Shown here: positions 26,877-34,750 of the stretch, one piece after another
How the letters are laid out: each line of letters starts with the position of its first letter
Numbering within the stretch: the stretch's first letter is position 1
Origin: Burkholderia sp. Ax-1719
GTDB taxonomy: Bacteria; Pseudomonadota; Gammaproteobacteria; Burkholderiales; Burkholderiaceae
Length of the DNA stretch: 64,000 nt
Direction: 5' to 3'
Assembly (NCBI RefSeq): GCF_011753055.1
Contig: NZ_VWWJ01000026.1
Span: 1 to 64,000, forward strand
Translations under genes and position numbers: made by a program
Notes under the pieces: generated by a model
What the model saw: the letters and a program-made list of their open reading frames with translations, nothing else
Told to the model about the DNA's origin: nothing
Database searches by the model: none

Positions 26877-27965
26877 TTATCGCCCCAGCGCGCTGTATGC
26901 CGTGAGCAGGTGATAGGGCGTGGTCGACGGCATATCGGCGCGGGCGATGTCGCCGTTCGCGCTGCGGCATTCGATCCAGCCTTGCGGCGTCAGAAAACGT
27001 CCGGCGAATCTTTCGATCTGGCCGCTTAAGGTTGCGCGCACAACGGTATCGCCATGTGTGGCGATCGCGCGCAGATATTCCGTTTGCGCCCAGATGCGCT
27101 GTGTGGCGTCGGTCACGCGGCCGCTTTCATCGGTGGCCGCCGCCACCGCGCCGGTGAGCGGGTCCACGCCGTGCTTCACGGCAAAGGCGAAGGCGCGCAC
27201 GAGGGCGTCCTGTAGCCCGGACTCGCCCAGTCGCTTCTCGCCGGCCTGCGCCGCAAGCCAGAACCATTCGAACTGATGTCCCGGCTCCAGCCGGTTGCCT
27301 GCCGCGCCGAGCGGCAATTCGGCGATACAGCCCGTGGGCGTGTGCAGGAAGCCGCGTGCAAGCGCTTCGCACAGCCGCGTGATGGCGGTGTCGAAGGCGG
27401 CGTCGCCGGTGGCGTCGCGGGCCACGAGCCAGGCTTCGGTCAGATGCATCAACGGGTTCTGCAGCGGGCCGCCGGTGACGTTCGCGAACGAGGCGTCGAG
27501 GGCCGATTGCAGCAGGCCGTCGGGCGCCTTGAAGCGGTCGAGGATCAGCGCGGAGGTCTCGCGCGCCGTATCGAGCGCTTCGCTTACGCCAAAGCGCTGG
27601 CCATAGGCCGAGCACGCGAACACCACGAAGGCGTGCGTGTAGAGGTCTTTGGTTGTGTCGAGCGGCGCGCCTTGCGGATCGACGCTGTAGAACCATCCGC
27701 CCCGTGTGCGGTCCTGAAAGGTATGGCGCAGCGATTCGAACAGCGTATGCGCGTGAGCGGCATCGCCGGCCTGCGAAAACACGAAGAGCTGGCGGGCGCA
27801 GGCCATGGCGCGATAGCGCGCGTCGGGCAAGGCTGCCGCGCCCGTGGCGTCGATGGCCTCGTGCGGCAGACGCAGCGTGGCATTGAAGCCCGGGCCGCGC
27901 CACAGCGGCAGGATGGTGCGGTCGTAGTGATCGCGCAGGCTGGCTGCGCCGGTGAATGCGTTCAT
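26877..27965 (-). CDS. AGE-family sugar epimerase/isomerase
   Basis: A 362-residue (alpha/alpha)6-barrel protein of the N-acylglucosamine 2-epimerase/D-mannose isomerase family. Landmarks are GGWFYSVDPQGAPLDTTKDL, YTHAFVVFACSAYG, NPLMHLTEAWL and the PGHQFEWFWL motif, which supplies catalytic histidine and glutamate. The activity could be N-acyl-D-glucosamine 2-epimerase, mannose/fructose isomerase or a related one. The frame is open far upstream; the ATG at 27965 starts the family N-terminus, but no strong ribosome-binding site is present. It is divergent from the MgtC gene. Confidence 0.85.
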   Translation of the reverse strand: MNAFTGAASLRDHYDRTILPLWRGPGFNATLRLPHEAIDATGAAALPDARYRAMACARQLFVFSQAGDAAHAHTLFESLRHTFQDRTRGGWFYSVDPQGAPLDTTKDLYTHAFVVFACSAYGQRFGVSEALDTARETSALILDRFKAPDGLLQSALDASFANVTGGPLQNPLMHLTEAWLVARDATGDAAFDTAITRLCEALARGFLHTPTGCIAELPLGAAGNRLEPGHQFEWFWLAAQAGEKRLGESGLQDALVRAFAFAVKHGVDPLTGAVAAATDESGRVTDATQRIWAQTEYLRAIATHGDTVVRATLSGQIERFAGRFLTPQGWIECRSANGDIARADMPSTTPYHLLTAYSALGR

Positions 27966-28106
27966 GAAGAGCGTGTGCGCAAGGCGAATTCGTTGGCGCC
28001 GATTGTACGCTGCGGCGCGATCCGTCTCGAATCGATGCCTTTCTAAAGCTTGCTCCGCAAAGCAGGCCGACAAAGCAACAAAGTCAACGACAAGGAGAAC
28101 GACACC

Positions 28107-28793
28107 ATGTTGAACAACTGGGAACTCATCTCGCGGCTCATCATCGCGGCGGCGCTGGGCAGCGTCATCGGCTTCGAACGCGAACGGCTTTCTTGGGCCG
28201 CCGGGCTGCGCACGCACATGCTCGTGTGCGTGGGGTCGGCGCTCATCATGATCGTGTCGGCGTTTGGTTTCGCCGATGTGCTCAGCGCCGATCACGTCGT
28301 GCTCGACCCGTCGCGGATGGCGGCGCAGGTCGTCTCGGGCATCGGCTTCCTGGGCGCGGGCTCGATCCTGCTGCGCGGAGAGATCGTACGCGGCCTGACC
28401 ACGGCGGCGAGCCTGTGGTCGGTGGCGGCGATTGGCCTGGCGGTGGGCGGCGGTCTCTATACCGCCTCGATCGCGGCAACGCTGATCATCCTCATCATTC
28501 TTGCGGGCATCAAACCGCTGGAACGCCGCTTCATCACGTTCCGGCAGCGTCGGCAGATCTCGCTGCTGGTCCAGCGCGGCACGCTTACCTTCCATTCGCT
28601 GCACGACGCGCTCGGGACTTCCAGCCCGCGCGTCAAGCAGTTCGTGGTGCAGCAAAGCGACGATTCGCCCGAGCTGGACGAGGTGATGATCGTGCTGGCG
28701 CGCGTGTCGTCGATGGAGTACGAGGCGATCTGCACGGCGCTGCGCAAGCTGGACGTCGTCAAGGAGTTTCGCGAGGACGGGCCGCAGAACTGA
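28107..28793 (+). CDS. MgtC/SapB-family membrane protein
   Basis: A 228-residue protein with about five membrane segments in residues 5-135 that carries the family motifs GSVIGFERERLSWAAGLRTH and VVSGIGFLGAGSILLRG. The C-terminal cytoplasmic part resembles a short ACT-like regulatory domain. MgtC proteins inhibit F1Fo-ATPase or affect magnesium homeostasis and survival inside phagocytes in Salmonella and some Burkholderia; the role here is unproven. AAGGAGAACGACACC before the ATG gives a strong start, and the upstream in-frame ATG at 28050 is not needed. Confidence 0.9.
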   Translation: MLNNWELISRLIIAAALGSVIGFERERLSWAAGLRTHMLVCVGSALIMIVSAFGFADVLSADHVVLDPSRMAAQVVSGIGFLGAGSILLRGEIVRGLTTAASLWSVAAIGLAVGGGLYTASIAATLIILIILAGIKPLERRFITFRQRRQISLLVQRGTLTFHSLHDALGTSSPRVKQFVVQQSDDSPELDEVMIVLARVSSMEYEAICTALRKLDVVKEFREDGPQN

Positions 28794-29008
28794 CGGTTTG
28801 AAGATTGCGTCGATGCGTCATGGATACTTCATATTTTAGGGACGCACACCGGCAACGTTTGCGGCTAAGATGCCTGTCCAGGGCGCGCAAGGCCGATCGA
28901 CGGGGTCGACGGACGGGCGCCCGAAGAGCGATCGCGGCTGTCGCGCTGCGGCCAGGCTAGACCGCCGCGCGACGCGAGTTCATCCGAAGCGAGCCTCATC
29001 GTTGACCC

Positions 29009-30043
29009 ATGGCCGATCAAGCAGATTACGCAGACAACGCAGAGAATGAATCGTCGGAAGCCGGGCGCAGTGCGCGCGGCACGACTTCCCGCCGGCGCGC
29101 AGCGTCACCTGACGCCGCAACCAGCGCCGCACTGGACGCCCAGCCCGCCGAACCCACCCTCGATCTATTTGGAGACGGCCCCGCGCCTGAGCTCATCGGC
29201 TCGGCCCAGGGGGTGAGCCCGAAAATCAGCCGCGCGATGGCGTCGCCTGCCGCCCGCCGCGCCGCGCGGCAGAAAACCGCACCACTCGGGCAGGAAGCGG
29301 CGCTCGATTCGCTGGCCGATCCCGCCGAGCCGTACTTCCACGTCGATCCGCCGCAACCCGATGCGCCCGCGCAAACCGCCGTTGCAGCCGAGGAAGCCGT
29401 TGTGTCCACTCAGGCCGCAGCCGCCGAGACGGTCGAGCCACCCATACCTGCCGAAGTGCCGCCCGAGGCCGCCGCGAAGCCCGCAAGCGGCTTCTCCTAC
29501 GCACCGACGAGCGCAAGCGGCAGTCCGGCGCACTTGAGCTCGGTCGTGCACGCCCCGGATTTCGAGGCGGCGGTGCATGGTCCGGTCCACGAGCACGCGG
29601 ATAACACCTCGCCTGCGGATCTTGCCGGCTCGCTGGCCGTACAGGCGCGCAGAACGAAGTGGATGCTCACGGCGGCCGTGGCGGCCCTCGTGGTGACGAC
29701 GGTCGTGGCGGTGGTGGAAACCACCATGCTGGCCAACTTTTCCGCCGATTCGCAGGCCCAGCAGCAACGAATCGAGTTGTTGCTGCAGAACCAGCAGGCC
29801 GCGCTGGACAAGCTCACGGCGCGCCTGGATGCGCCGCCGCCGGTCGAGGCCGCGGTCCCGGTGGTTGCGACACCGGCCGCTGCGGCGCCGGCTCGCGCGC
29901 AATCGGCATCGGCTCCCACGCGCCACGCCGCGCACGCCGCCAAGGCCAAAGCCGCTGAAAAGGCCGAGAAGGAGAAGGCTGCCTCTCGCGCCGCAGCCAA
30001 AACTCACGCCCAGTCGGGCACGCGTCAGACGCCGAAAAACTGA
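29009..30043 (+). CDS. Ala/Pro-rich single-pass membrane protein
   Basis: A 344-residue low-complexity protein of unknown function. Residues 1-215 are cytoplasmic, acidic and rich in Ala, Pro, Glu; one transmembrane segment lies at about 218-240 (WMLTAAVAALVVTTVVAVVE). Beyond it are a short coiled coil (QQQRIELLLQNQQAALDKLT) and an Ala/Lys-rich basic tail. The topology suggests a bitopic inner-membrane protein with a periplasmic coiled coil. No family is recognised. It is followed by a strong hairpin and a T-run. Confidence 0.75.
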   Translation: MADQADYADNAENESSEAGRSARGTTSRRRAASPDAATSAALDAQPAEPTLDLFGDGPAPELIGSAQGVSPKISRAMASPAARRAARQKTAPLGQEAALDSLADPAEPYFHVDPPQPDAPAQTAVAAEEAVVSTQAAAAETVEPPIPAEVPPEAAAKPASGFSYAPTSASGSPAHLSSVVHAPDFEAAVHGPVHEHADNTSPADLAGSLAVQARRTKWMLTAAVAALVVTTVVAVVETTMLANFSADSQAQQQRIELLLQNQQAALDKLTARLDAPPPVEAAVPVVATPAAAAPARAQSASAPTRHAAHAAKAKAAEKAEKEKAASRAAAKTHAQSGTRQTPKN

Positions 30044-30081
30044 ACGATCCGTCGTTTCTTTCCGACCCCTAAATAGCAGGA

Positions 30082-30115
30082 TGCCTATGTGTTGCCTCGA
30101 CGCAACGCATAGGCA
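30082..30115 (+). terminator. Long hairpin in 3' region of the membrane-protein gene
   Basis: TGCCTATGTGTTGC at 30082-30095 pairs with GCAACGCATAGGCA at 30102-30115 (14 pairs including one G-U) around a six-base loop. There is no T-run directly after it; it may protect or process the transcript end. Confidence 0.5.
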
Positions 30116-30135
30116 GGCCTACTGACGGACTGCGA

Positions 30136-30156
30136 CGCCGCGCCGCGGTTTTTTTG
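30136..30156 (+). terminator. Candidate intrinsic terminator
   Basis: A short GC-rich inverted repeat (GCCGCGCCGCGG) is followed by seven T residues. The stem is short, so the call is tentative, but it sits between the membrane-protein gene and the promoter of the small gene at 30245. Confidence 0.55.
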
Positions 30157-30178
30157 TTGCACTGCACTGGTGTTGGCT

Positions 30179-30218
30179 CAGGGAAAACCCTATAATGCTT
30201 TCAGTCAGGGAAAACCCT
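30179..30218 (+). promoter_or_regulatory. Promoter with two direct repeats of CAGGGAAAACCCT
   Basis: CAGGGAAAACCCT occurs at 30179-30191 and 30206-30218, exactly 27 bp apart. A perfect TATAAT box lies at 30191-30196, between the two copies. Each repeat is itself a short inverted repeat (AGGG-AAAA-CCCT), which looks like a pair of binding sites for a dimeric regulator that controls the small gene at 30245. No good -35 hexamer is visible, which would fit a promoter needing an activator. Confidence 0.6.
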
Positions 30219-30244
30219 TAACTTCCGCCTAACCAGGAGTCATC

Positions 30245-30400
30245 ATGAGCTTTATCCTCGCACTGCTCCAGAAGGTGGACGACTTTTTCGCGTCGCCCTA
30301 CCTGCCGATGGATGCCGATTATTCGTACGCTGCGCGTGCCCGCGAAGCCGAACGCATCCGCCGCTCGCACTACGCACCGTTCGGTCTGCCGCGCGACTAA
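30245..30400 (+). CDS. 51-residue small protein
   Basis: A small ORF beginning MSFILALLQKVDDFFASPYL and ending HYAPFGLPRD, 51 residues, missed by length cut-offs. AGGAG five bases upstream of the ATG and a perfect TATAAT box with repeated motifs about 50 bp upstream strongly support it. The first half is an amphipathic, hydrophobic segment; the second half is a basic, Arg/Ala-rich helix. The pattern (amphipathic start, then a charged Arg-rich helix) recalls small DUF-type stress proteins common in Burkholderia, but no family is certain. Confidence 0.75.
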   Translation: MSFILALLQKVDDFFASPYLPMDADYSYAARAREAERIRRSHYAPFGLPRD

Positions 30401-30491
30401 GCTGTTCATCACTGTTGTCCATCGCTACGACGATCTGACCGCAATCGGGGCACTGACCGCCCATCTGCTGGTTGATCGAAACGAAGCGAAC

Positions 30492-30525
30492 GAAGCCGGT
30501 TCTTGTCAAAGAGCCGGCTTTGTTG
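30492..30525. terminator. Intrinsic terminator after the small gene
   Basis: AAGCCGGTTCTT pairs with AAGAGCCGGCTT (one G-U pair) around a four-base loop and is followed by a weak T-rich tail. It separates the small gene from the convergent glycosyltransferase gene. Confidence 0.7.
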
Positions 30526-30556
30526 CATCTGGCGCCTGAAAAAGCGCCGTCTGCCC

Positions 30557-31861
30557 TCAGCCCGAACGTTTTGCGTCATGCGCCGGTTCCAGCGCGGGCG
30601 GACTTTCCACTTCGGCACGCGCAATCCCCGGTTGCCTGCGTGCGGCCCGTGCCGCGCGTAGCCGCGCCTCGAAATCCTCCAGCACCGCGTCGCGCGAAAG
30701 CGACGCCACCGCGAACGCACGGCCTGCGCGGCCGTATTTCTCACGCCGAGCCGGATCGTCGGCCAGTGCGCGGATTGCCTGGGCGAGGCTGCGCGCGTCG
30801 CCGGGCGGCACCACCATGCCGCGTGGCGCGACCGCGTCGTGCAGTTCGGTTCCGGCGCTGGCCATCGCAATCACCGCGCGACCGCTCGCGAACATGCCGG
30901 TGAGCTTGGACGGCATCACCAGATCGGCGGCATCGGCGCGCTGCGGCAGGACGTGGATATCGGCGAGATTGAGCAGCTCGTTCAGTTCCTCGACGGGCCG
31001 CAGGTCGATCACGCGGCAATTCGGCAACTTGCCGCAAGCCGCTTCAATAGCCGCGCGCGCCGGGCCGCTGCCGCAAAACACGAAAGCCAGATCCGGCTGA
31101 TCCTTGAGCGCGAGCGTGGCGTCGGTCAGCACGTCGAGGCCCTGCTTCAGACCCATATTGCCCGAATACAGCACGACCACGGCGTCGGGTGCGAGGCCCA
31201 GCGCCGCCTTCAAACGGCTCGTGCGTTCGAGCGGAAATATCGCATCCGTGCTGGCCCAATTGGGAAAGCGCACGAGTTGCGCGGCACGCACGCCCTTGTC
31301 GGCTGCACGTTCGAGCATCTTGCCGGAGATCGTCGAAACGCTGTCGAAGCGCTTGAGCAGCGTGCGCTCGATTGCCAGCGCCGTGCGCTTGAGCCACGAT
31401 CCGCGCAGGATGTCGAGTTTGAATGCGGCATCTACTTCGAAGTCCTGAATATGGAGCCAGGCGTGCGCACCGCACAGCCGCGCCGCAAGCCAGCCCGTCG
31501 GCGCGTTGAGCAGGCTGGGCGCGACGCAGAACACCACGTCGGGACGCCAGAAGGCGAAGCGCAGCATGAGCGGCAGGCTGGACAGCGCGAAGCTCGCGAG
31601 ATGCACGAGACGGCCCTTGCCGCGTGGCTTCGACGGCACCCACAAAGGCGCGCGCGAAACCCGCACGCCGTCGCGCAATTCGCTCGCATAGCGGTTCGCC
31701 GAGTACGGTTGTGTCACGCGCCACTCGGGATAGTAGGGTGGCGCCGTCACCACGCGCACTTCATGGCCGCGCGAGGCCAGCCACGCGGCCATCTCGCCAG
31801 TGTATTTGCCGATCCCGGTCATTTCCGGTGCGTAGTTGATGCCGTAGATCAGGATCTTCAC
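30557..31861 (-). CDS. WcaI-like glycosyltransferase
   Basis: A 434-residue GT4-type glycosyltransferase of the colanic-acid WcaI family. The N-terminus KILIYGINYAPEMTGIGKYT and the PPYYPEWRV loop are hallmarks of WcaI; the C-terminal domain contains VVLYSGNMGLKQGLDVLTDA and the sugar-nucleotide-binding region around DLVMPSKLTGMFASGRAVIA. It should add one sugar to the lipid-linked repeat unit made by the polysaccharide locus to its right, although it lies on the opposite strand, outside the main operon. The C-terminal 30 residues are an Ala/Arg-rich extension. Confidence 0.9.
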   Translation of the reverse strand: MKILIYGINYAPEMTGIGKYTGEMAAWLASRGHEVRVVTAPPYYPEWRVTQPYSANRYASELRDGVRVSRAPLWVPSKPRGKGRLVHLASFALSSLPLMLRFAFWRPDVVFCVAPSLLNAPTGWLAARLCGAHAWLHIQDFEVDAAFKLDILRGSWLKRTALAIERTLLKRFDSVSTISGKMLERAADKGVRAAQLVRFPNWASTDAIFPLERTSRLKAALGLAPDAVVVLYSGNMGLKQGLDVLTDATLALKDQPDLAFVFCGSGPARAAIEAACGKLPNCRVIDLRPVEELNELLNLADIHVLPQRADAADLVMPSKLTGMFASGRAVIAMASAGTELHDAVAPRGMVVPPGDARSLAQAIRALADDPARREKYGRAGRAFAVASLSRDAVLEDFEARLRAARAARRQPGIARAEVESPPALEPAHDAKRSG

Positions 31862-31995
31862 TGGGCCTCCGTGCGCGCTGTGGGAACTACCGGACCATCG
31901 CTCATGAGTGGCCGATTATGGAGCGACAAAACGCCGGCGCGCCCGCCACGATCTCGCGGCGATCGGACAATCGCCGGGAGAAGGGGATTAATCGA

Positions 31996-32739
31996 TCAGG
32001 AGTACCCAGCAAGACGGTCGCGCACGTGACGCACGATGCGCAGCATGGTGCGCAGTCTGGCTTCGAGACCCGCGTCGTAGTGGTGAATGATGAGCGAGCG
32101 GCGCTCGCCGTCCGCGACATGCAGATTGTGATGGAGCGTGACGAAGCCGTTGAACACATAGGCATTGCCCGGCTCGCACCGGATGCGGCGGCAATGACGC
32201 ATGCCGAAGCCGCTATTGACGAGCGCGCGGCGCATGGCGAATGGCAGGCCATGTTCGAAAAAGAGCCAGGCCTTGGTGACTAGATGCATGAGCGGAGCGA
32301 GCGGTTCGTTGCGGCGCACGTGCACGATCAGATCGCCATTTTGATCGCCGTCGGGGGCGCGTTGCAGCGGAATCAGCACGGTCAGCACATGCGAATCGAA
32401 ATGGCGCAGATAACTCTGCGCGGCCATGCGAGGCCCGACACAGCGCAGCACATGAAGGGGCGCGTCGTTTGGCTCTCGCGCCATCGTCTGGCCGATCCAC
32501 AGTCGCGCCGCCGCGCAAACCTGCGCCTCCATCGCGCTGAAGGCATCGTGCAGTCGCATCGCATCGGCGAACTGACGTGCGGCCGCCGATGCTCGCCGCC
32601 CATCGGGTGGCTGCCATTCGTGACGCGCGGCTTCGATGGCTGCATTAATGCTCGCGAGGAGATCCGCCGGCACCACGCCAACGAATTCCCTGACGAATTC
32701 GTCCATGAGGCCGCTCTCAGTCCTTACCCCTGTGTTCAT
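31996..32739 (-). CDS. Probable 2-oxoglutarate/Fe(II)-dependent oxygenase
   Basis: A 247-residue soluble protein with no full-length family that I can name. The core fits the double-stranded beta-helix of 2OG/Fe(II) oxygenases: H113-x-D115 in RHFDSHVLTVLIPLQ, then CEPGNAYVFNGFVTLHHNLH with a distal His at 203, 204 or 207, and Arg213/Arg214 in GERRSLIIHHYD as the 2-oxoglutarate anchor. Start codons at 32739 (Met1) or Met12 (32706) are both possible. It is the next minus-strand gene upstream of the WcaI-like gene, so it may modify the polysaccharide or a related metabolite. Confidence 0.7.
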   Translation of the reverse strand: MNTGVRTESGLMDEFVREFVGVVPADLLASINAAIEAARHEWQPPDGRRASAAARQFADAMRLHDAFSAMEAQVCAAARLWIGQTMAREPNDAPLHVLRCVGPRMAAQSYLRHFDSHVLTVLIPLQRAPDGDQNGDLIVHVRRNEPLAPLMHLVTKAWLFFEHGLPFAMRRALVNSGFGMRHCRRIRCEPGNAYVFNGFVTLHHNLHVADGERRSLIIHHYDAGLEARLRTMLRIVRHVRDRLAGYS

Positions 32740-33531
32740 CGCCGGGCCTTTTTTTCGTTACGCGATGGTGCGCCGCCAGGAATGGCCACGCCAGATCGGA
32801 CGCGGCCCGCTTCAAGGTTTTCGGCCCACCTTACTACGCGCGTGAATGCCTCCGTCGCCAAGTCTTCGGCGTAATCGGCCATCCACGGCGACCGCGAACG
32901 GTAAATGTGCCCGTAATTTTTTTGCCATGCACCATACAAAAGCAAATTTTCCCGTGGTTTTTTCGCACTTTATCGACGCGGTAAGGAAAAGTACGGGAAA
33001 ACCCGCTTTTATATTTCGATTGATAACTTTATTCCTCGGATGAAAATTGGAAAGAATGGCTCTGAATGGAACAGTTACTGCTTAGACGGTCAAAATCCGT
33101 TCTTTTCGACAAACCGAAAGCAGCTTCGCGATTTTAATCAGACAAATAGATTTCTCTGCTCTGATGCGTCATGAATCAGGTGAAATCGGCCAAAAAGCCT
33201 TATAAAATCGCTCGTTTTGAGATGTTGCGACGCACCATTACGATGGTGGAAAATCACGAAATTCCGATGCCGCAACTGTGCCAGCGAGCGCTTTTTTATC
33301 GAATCACTTTCGGTTGTTTTAACAGCGGATTGCGCCCGGCACTCGTCTTATCAATGTGCGAAGCCGCACATAAATATCCGGTTTATTGATCCGCCAACAC
33401 CTCGCCATATTCGGTCACGTCACGCGCAATGCATTTCGAACAGCTATGATGCACTGCACACGGAACAATAAAATCGCATCGCGGAATGCGAAACAAGGGA
33501 GCCAGCGGACCGTCCACATTGGGGAACAGTC
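32740..33531. other. AT-rich intergenic region before the polysaccharide regulator
   Basis: A 792-bp gap with long A/T-rich stretches from about 32.9 to 33.5 kb, unlike the GC-rich genes around it. It holds divergent control regions for the oxygenase and regulator genes. TTTTCCCGT (32947-32955) and ACGGGAAAA (32993-33001) form an inverted repeat, and GGGAAAACCC at 32995-33004 matches the motif found twice upstream of the small gene at 30245. A 72-codon ORF at 33171 has no clear ribosome-binding site and is not called. H-NS silencing or horizontal acquisition is plausible. Confidence 0.7.
32995..33004. promoter_or_regulatory. Third copy of GGGAAAACCC motif
   Basis: GGGAAAACCC, the same ten bases that occur at 30181 and 30208, lies in the AT-rich gap about 530 bp before the AraC-type regulator gene. 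The flanking bases extend it to CGGGAAAACCCG, an inverted repeat around AAAA. Confidence 0.45.
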
Positions 33532-34563
33532 ATGGCATACGTCGTTATAGATGATCGAGGTTCGGCCGCGTCGCTATCGGCCAGAAACACCGCGACGCGA
33601 GTCACCCGGGAAAGTGTTACTCGGCAAATCGGGATTGTGTTGTTTGAAGGTTTTTCCCTGCTTGGCGCGGGGATGGTGGCAGAGGTATTTCAGCTGGCCA
33701 ACGATATTGCAATGTCCGAAGGCGCGAGGACCCTGCCGTATCGCGTGTGGTTGCTCTCGGTAGAGGGGGGCGCCGTGGCCTGTTCGTCGTCGCTCAAGCT
33801 GGCGACGTCCGCGATCGACGAAGTGGGCGATTCGTGCATCCGCGGTTTCGACGCGCTTTTTATCGGCGGTGGTCGTGCGGTGGCCAATGCACTGGGCGAC
33901 GCTCGCCTGAAGGCATGGCTGCATCGCGTGGTGCCGGCGAGTGACGAAGTGCGCGCGATTGGCGAAGGCCATCAGTTGCTGAAAGCGGCCGGTCTCGAAT
34001 CGGAGCAGGGCGGTGCGCCGTTCGGTCAGCGCGTGCGTCTCGCGGGTCCGGAAGACGACGCGACCGCCGACGACCACCACGAAGCGCTGCGCGCAGCGCT
34101 CGTGCTGATTCGCCGCGACATGGGCGCGGACGCCGCGCGCAAGGTGGGCGAGCGCGCGTTGCCGAGTCTTTCCACGCGGCTTTCGGCGCTGTTTGCCGAT
34201 GCCTCGCGGCCCACGTCGGGCGACAAGGTCTGGGCGTCGGCGCGCTGGCTGCAGGAGAACTGCGAACGCGCGATTTCCGTGGCGGACGCAGCGCAGGCTT
34301 TCGCAATGAGCGAACGCAATTTCCTGCGCCGTTTCAAGGACGTGCTCGGCATGACGCCCTCGGACTACCTGCTGCAAGTGCGGCTCGAACTGACCTGCCA
34401 GTTGCTCGTCAACACCGATCTGCCAGTGGACAAGATCGCGCGTCGCAGCGGCATGCGCGATGGCGACCGTCTCTCGAAGGTCTTCCGCAGCCGGCTGGGC
34501 GTGTCGCCCACCGAATATCGCAGCCGTCACCGCGTTCGGGTGGACGACGCGATTGGTCAATGA
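33532..34563 (+). CDS. GATase-like AraC-family transcriptional regulator
   Basis: A 343-residue regulator. Residues 30-210 resemble a DJ-1/PfpI (glutamine-amidotransferase-like) ligand domain (QIGIVLFEGFSLLGAGMVAE, then GFDALFIGGGRAVANALG); the C-terminal ~100 residues contain two AraC helix-turn-helix motifs (ISVADAAQAFAMSERNFLRR and LPVDKIARRSGMRDGDRLSK). The conserved amidotransferase-type cysteine is not obvious, as usual for this regulator class. GGGGAACAGTC precedes the ATG. It lies directly upstream of manC on the same strand and is the prime candidate for the activator of the polysaccharide operon. Confidence 0.92.
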   Translation: MAYVVIDDRGSAASLSARNTATRVTRESVTRQIGIVLFEGFSLLGAGMVAEVFQLANDIAMSEGARTLPYRVWLLSVEGGAVACSSSLKLATSAIDEVGDSCIRGFDALFIGGGRAVANALGDARLKAWLHRVVPASDEVRAIGEGHQLLKAAGLESEQGGAPFGQRVRLAGPEDDATADDHHEALRAALVLIRRDMGADAARKVGERALPSLSTRLSALFADASRPTSGDKVWASARWLQENCERAISVADAAQAFAMSERNFLRRFKDVLGMTPSDYLLQVRLELTCQLLVNTDLPVDKIARRSGMRDGDRLSKVFRSRLGVSPTEYRSRHRVRVDDAIGQ

Positions 34564-34750
34564 GCGCCGCACTGGCGAACTCACCTGAATAGCGCGGTCC
34601 AGCGCTAACTGTACGTAACGCGCGGCGCAACGCCGTGCGAGGCGAAGACAGCACACGCATTCCATTTCGACGACGGGCGAGGCGCCTGCGCGTAAGCGCA
34701 GCGCTGCCCCGGCGGTTTCAACTCGCTATACATGATAGGAGTACGAAGCG

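Noticed and set aside
30492..30525. Riboswitch or attenuator
   Set aside because: The hairpin lies between two converging genes and fits a simple terminator; no leader peptide or ligand-binding fold was visible.
33171..33389. 72-codon plus-strand ORF in the AT-rich gap
   Set aside because: There is no clear ribosome-binding site, no motif, and a composition expected of AT-rich non-coding DNA.
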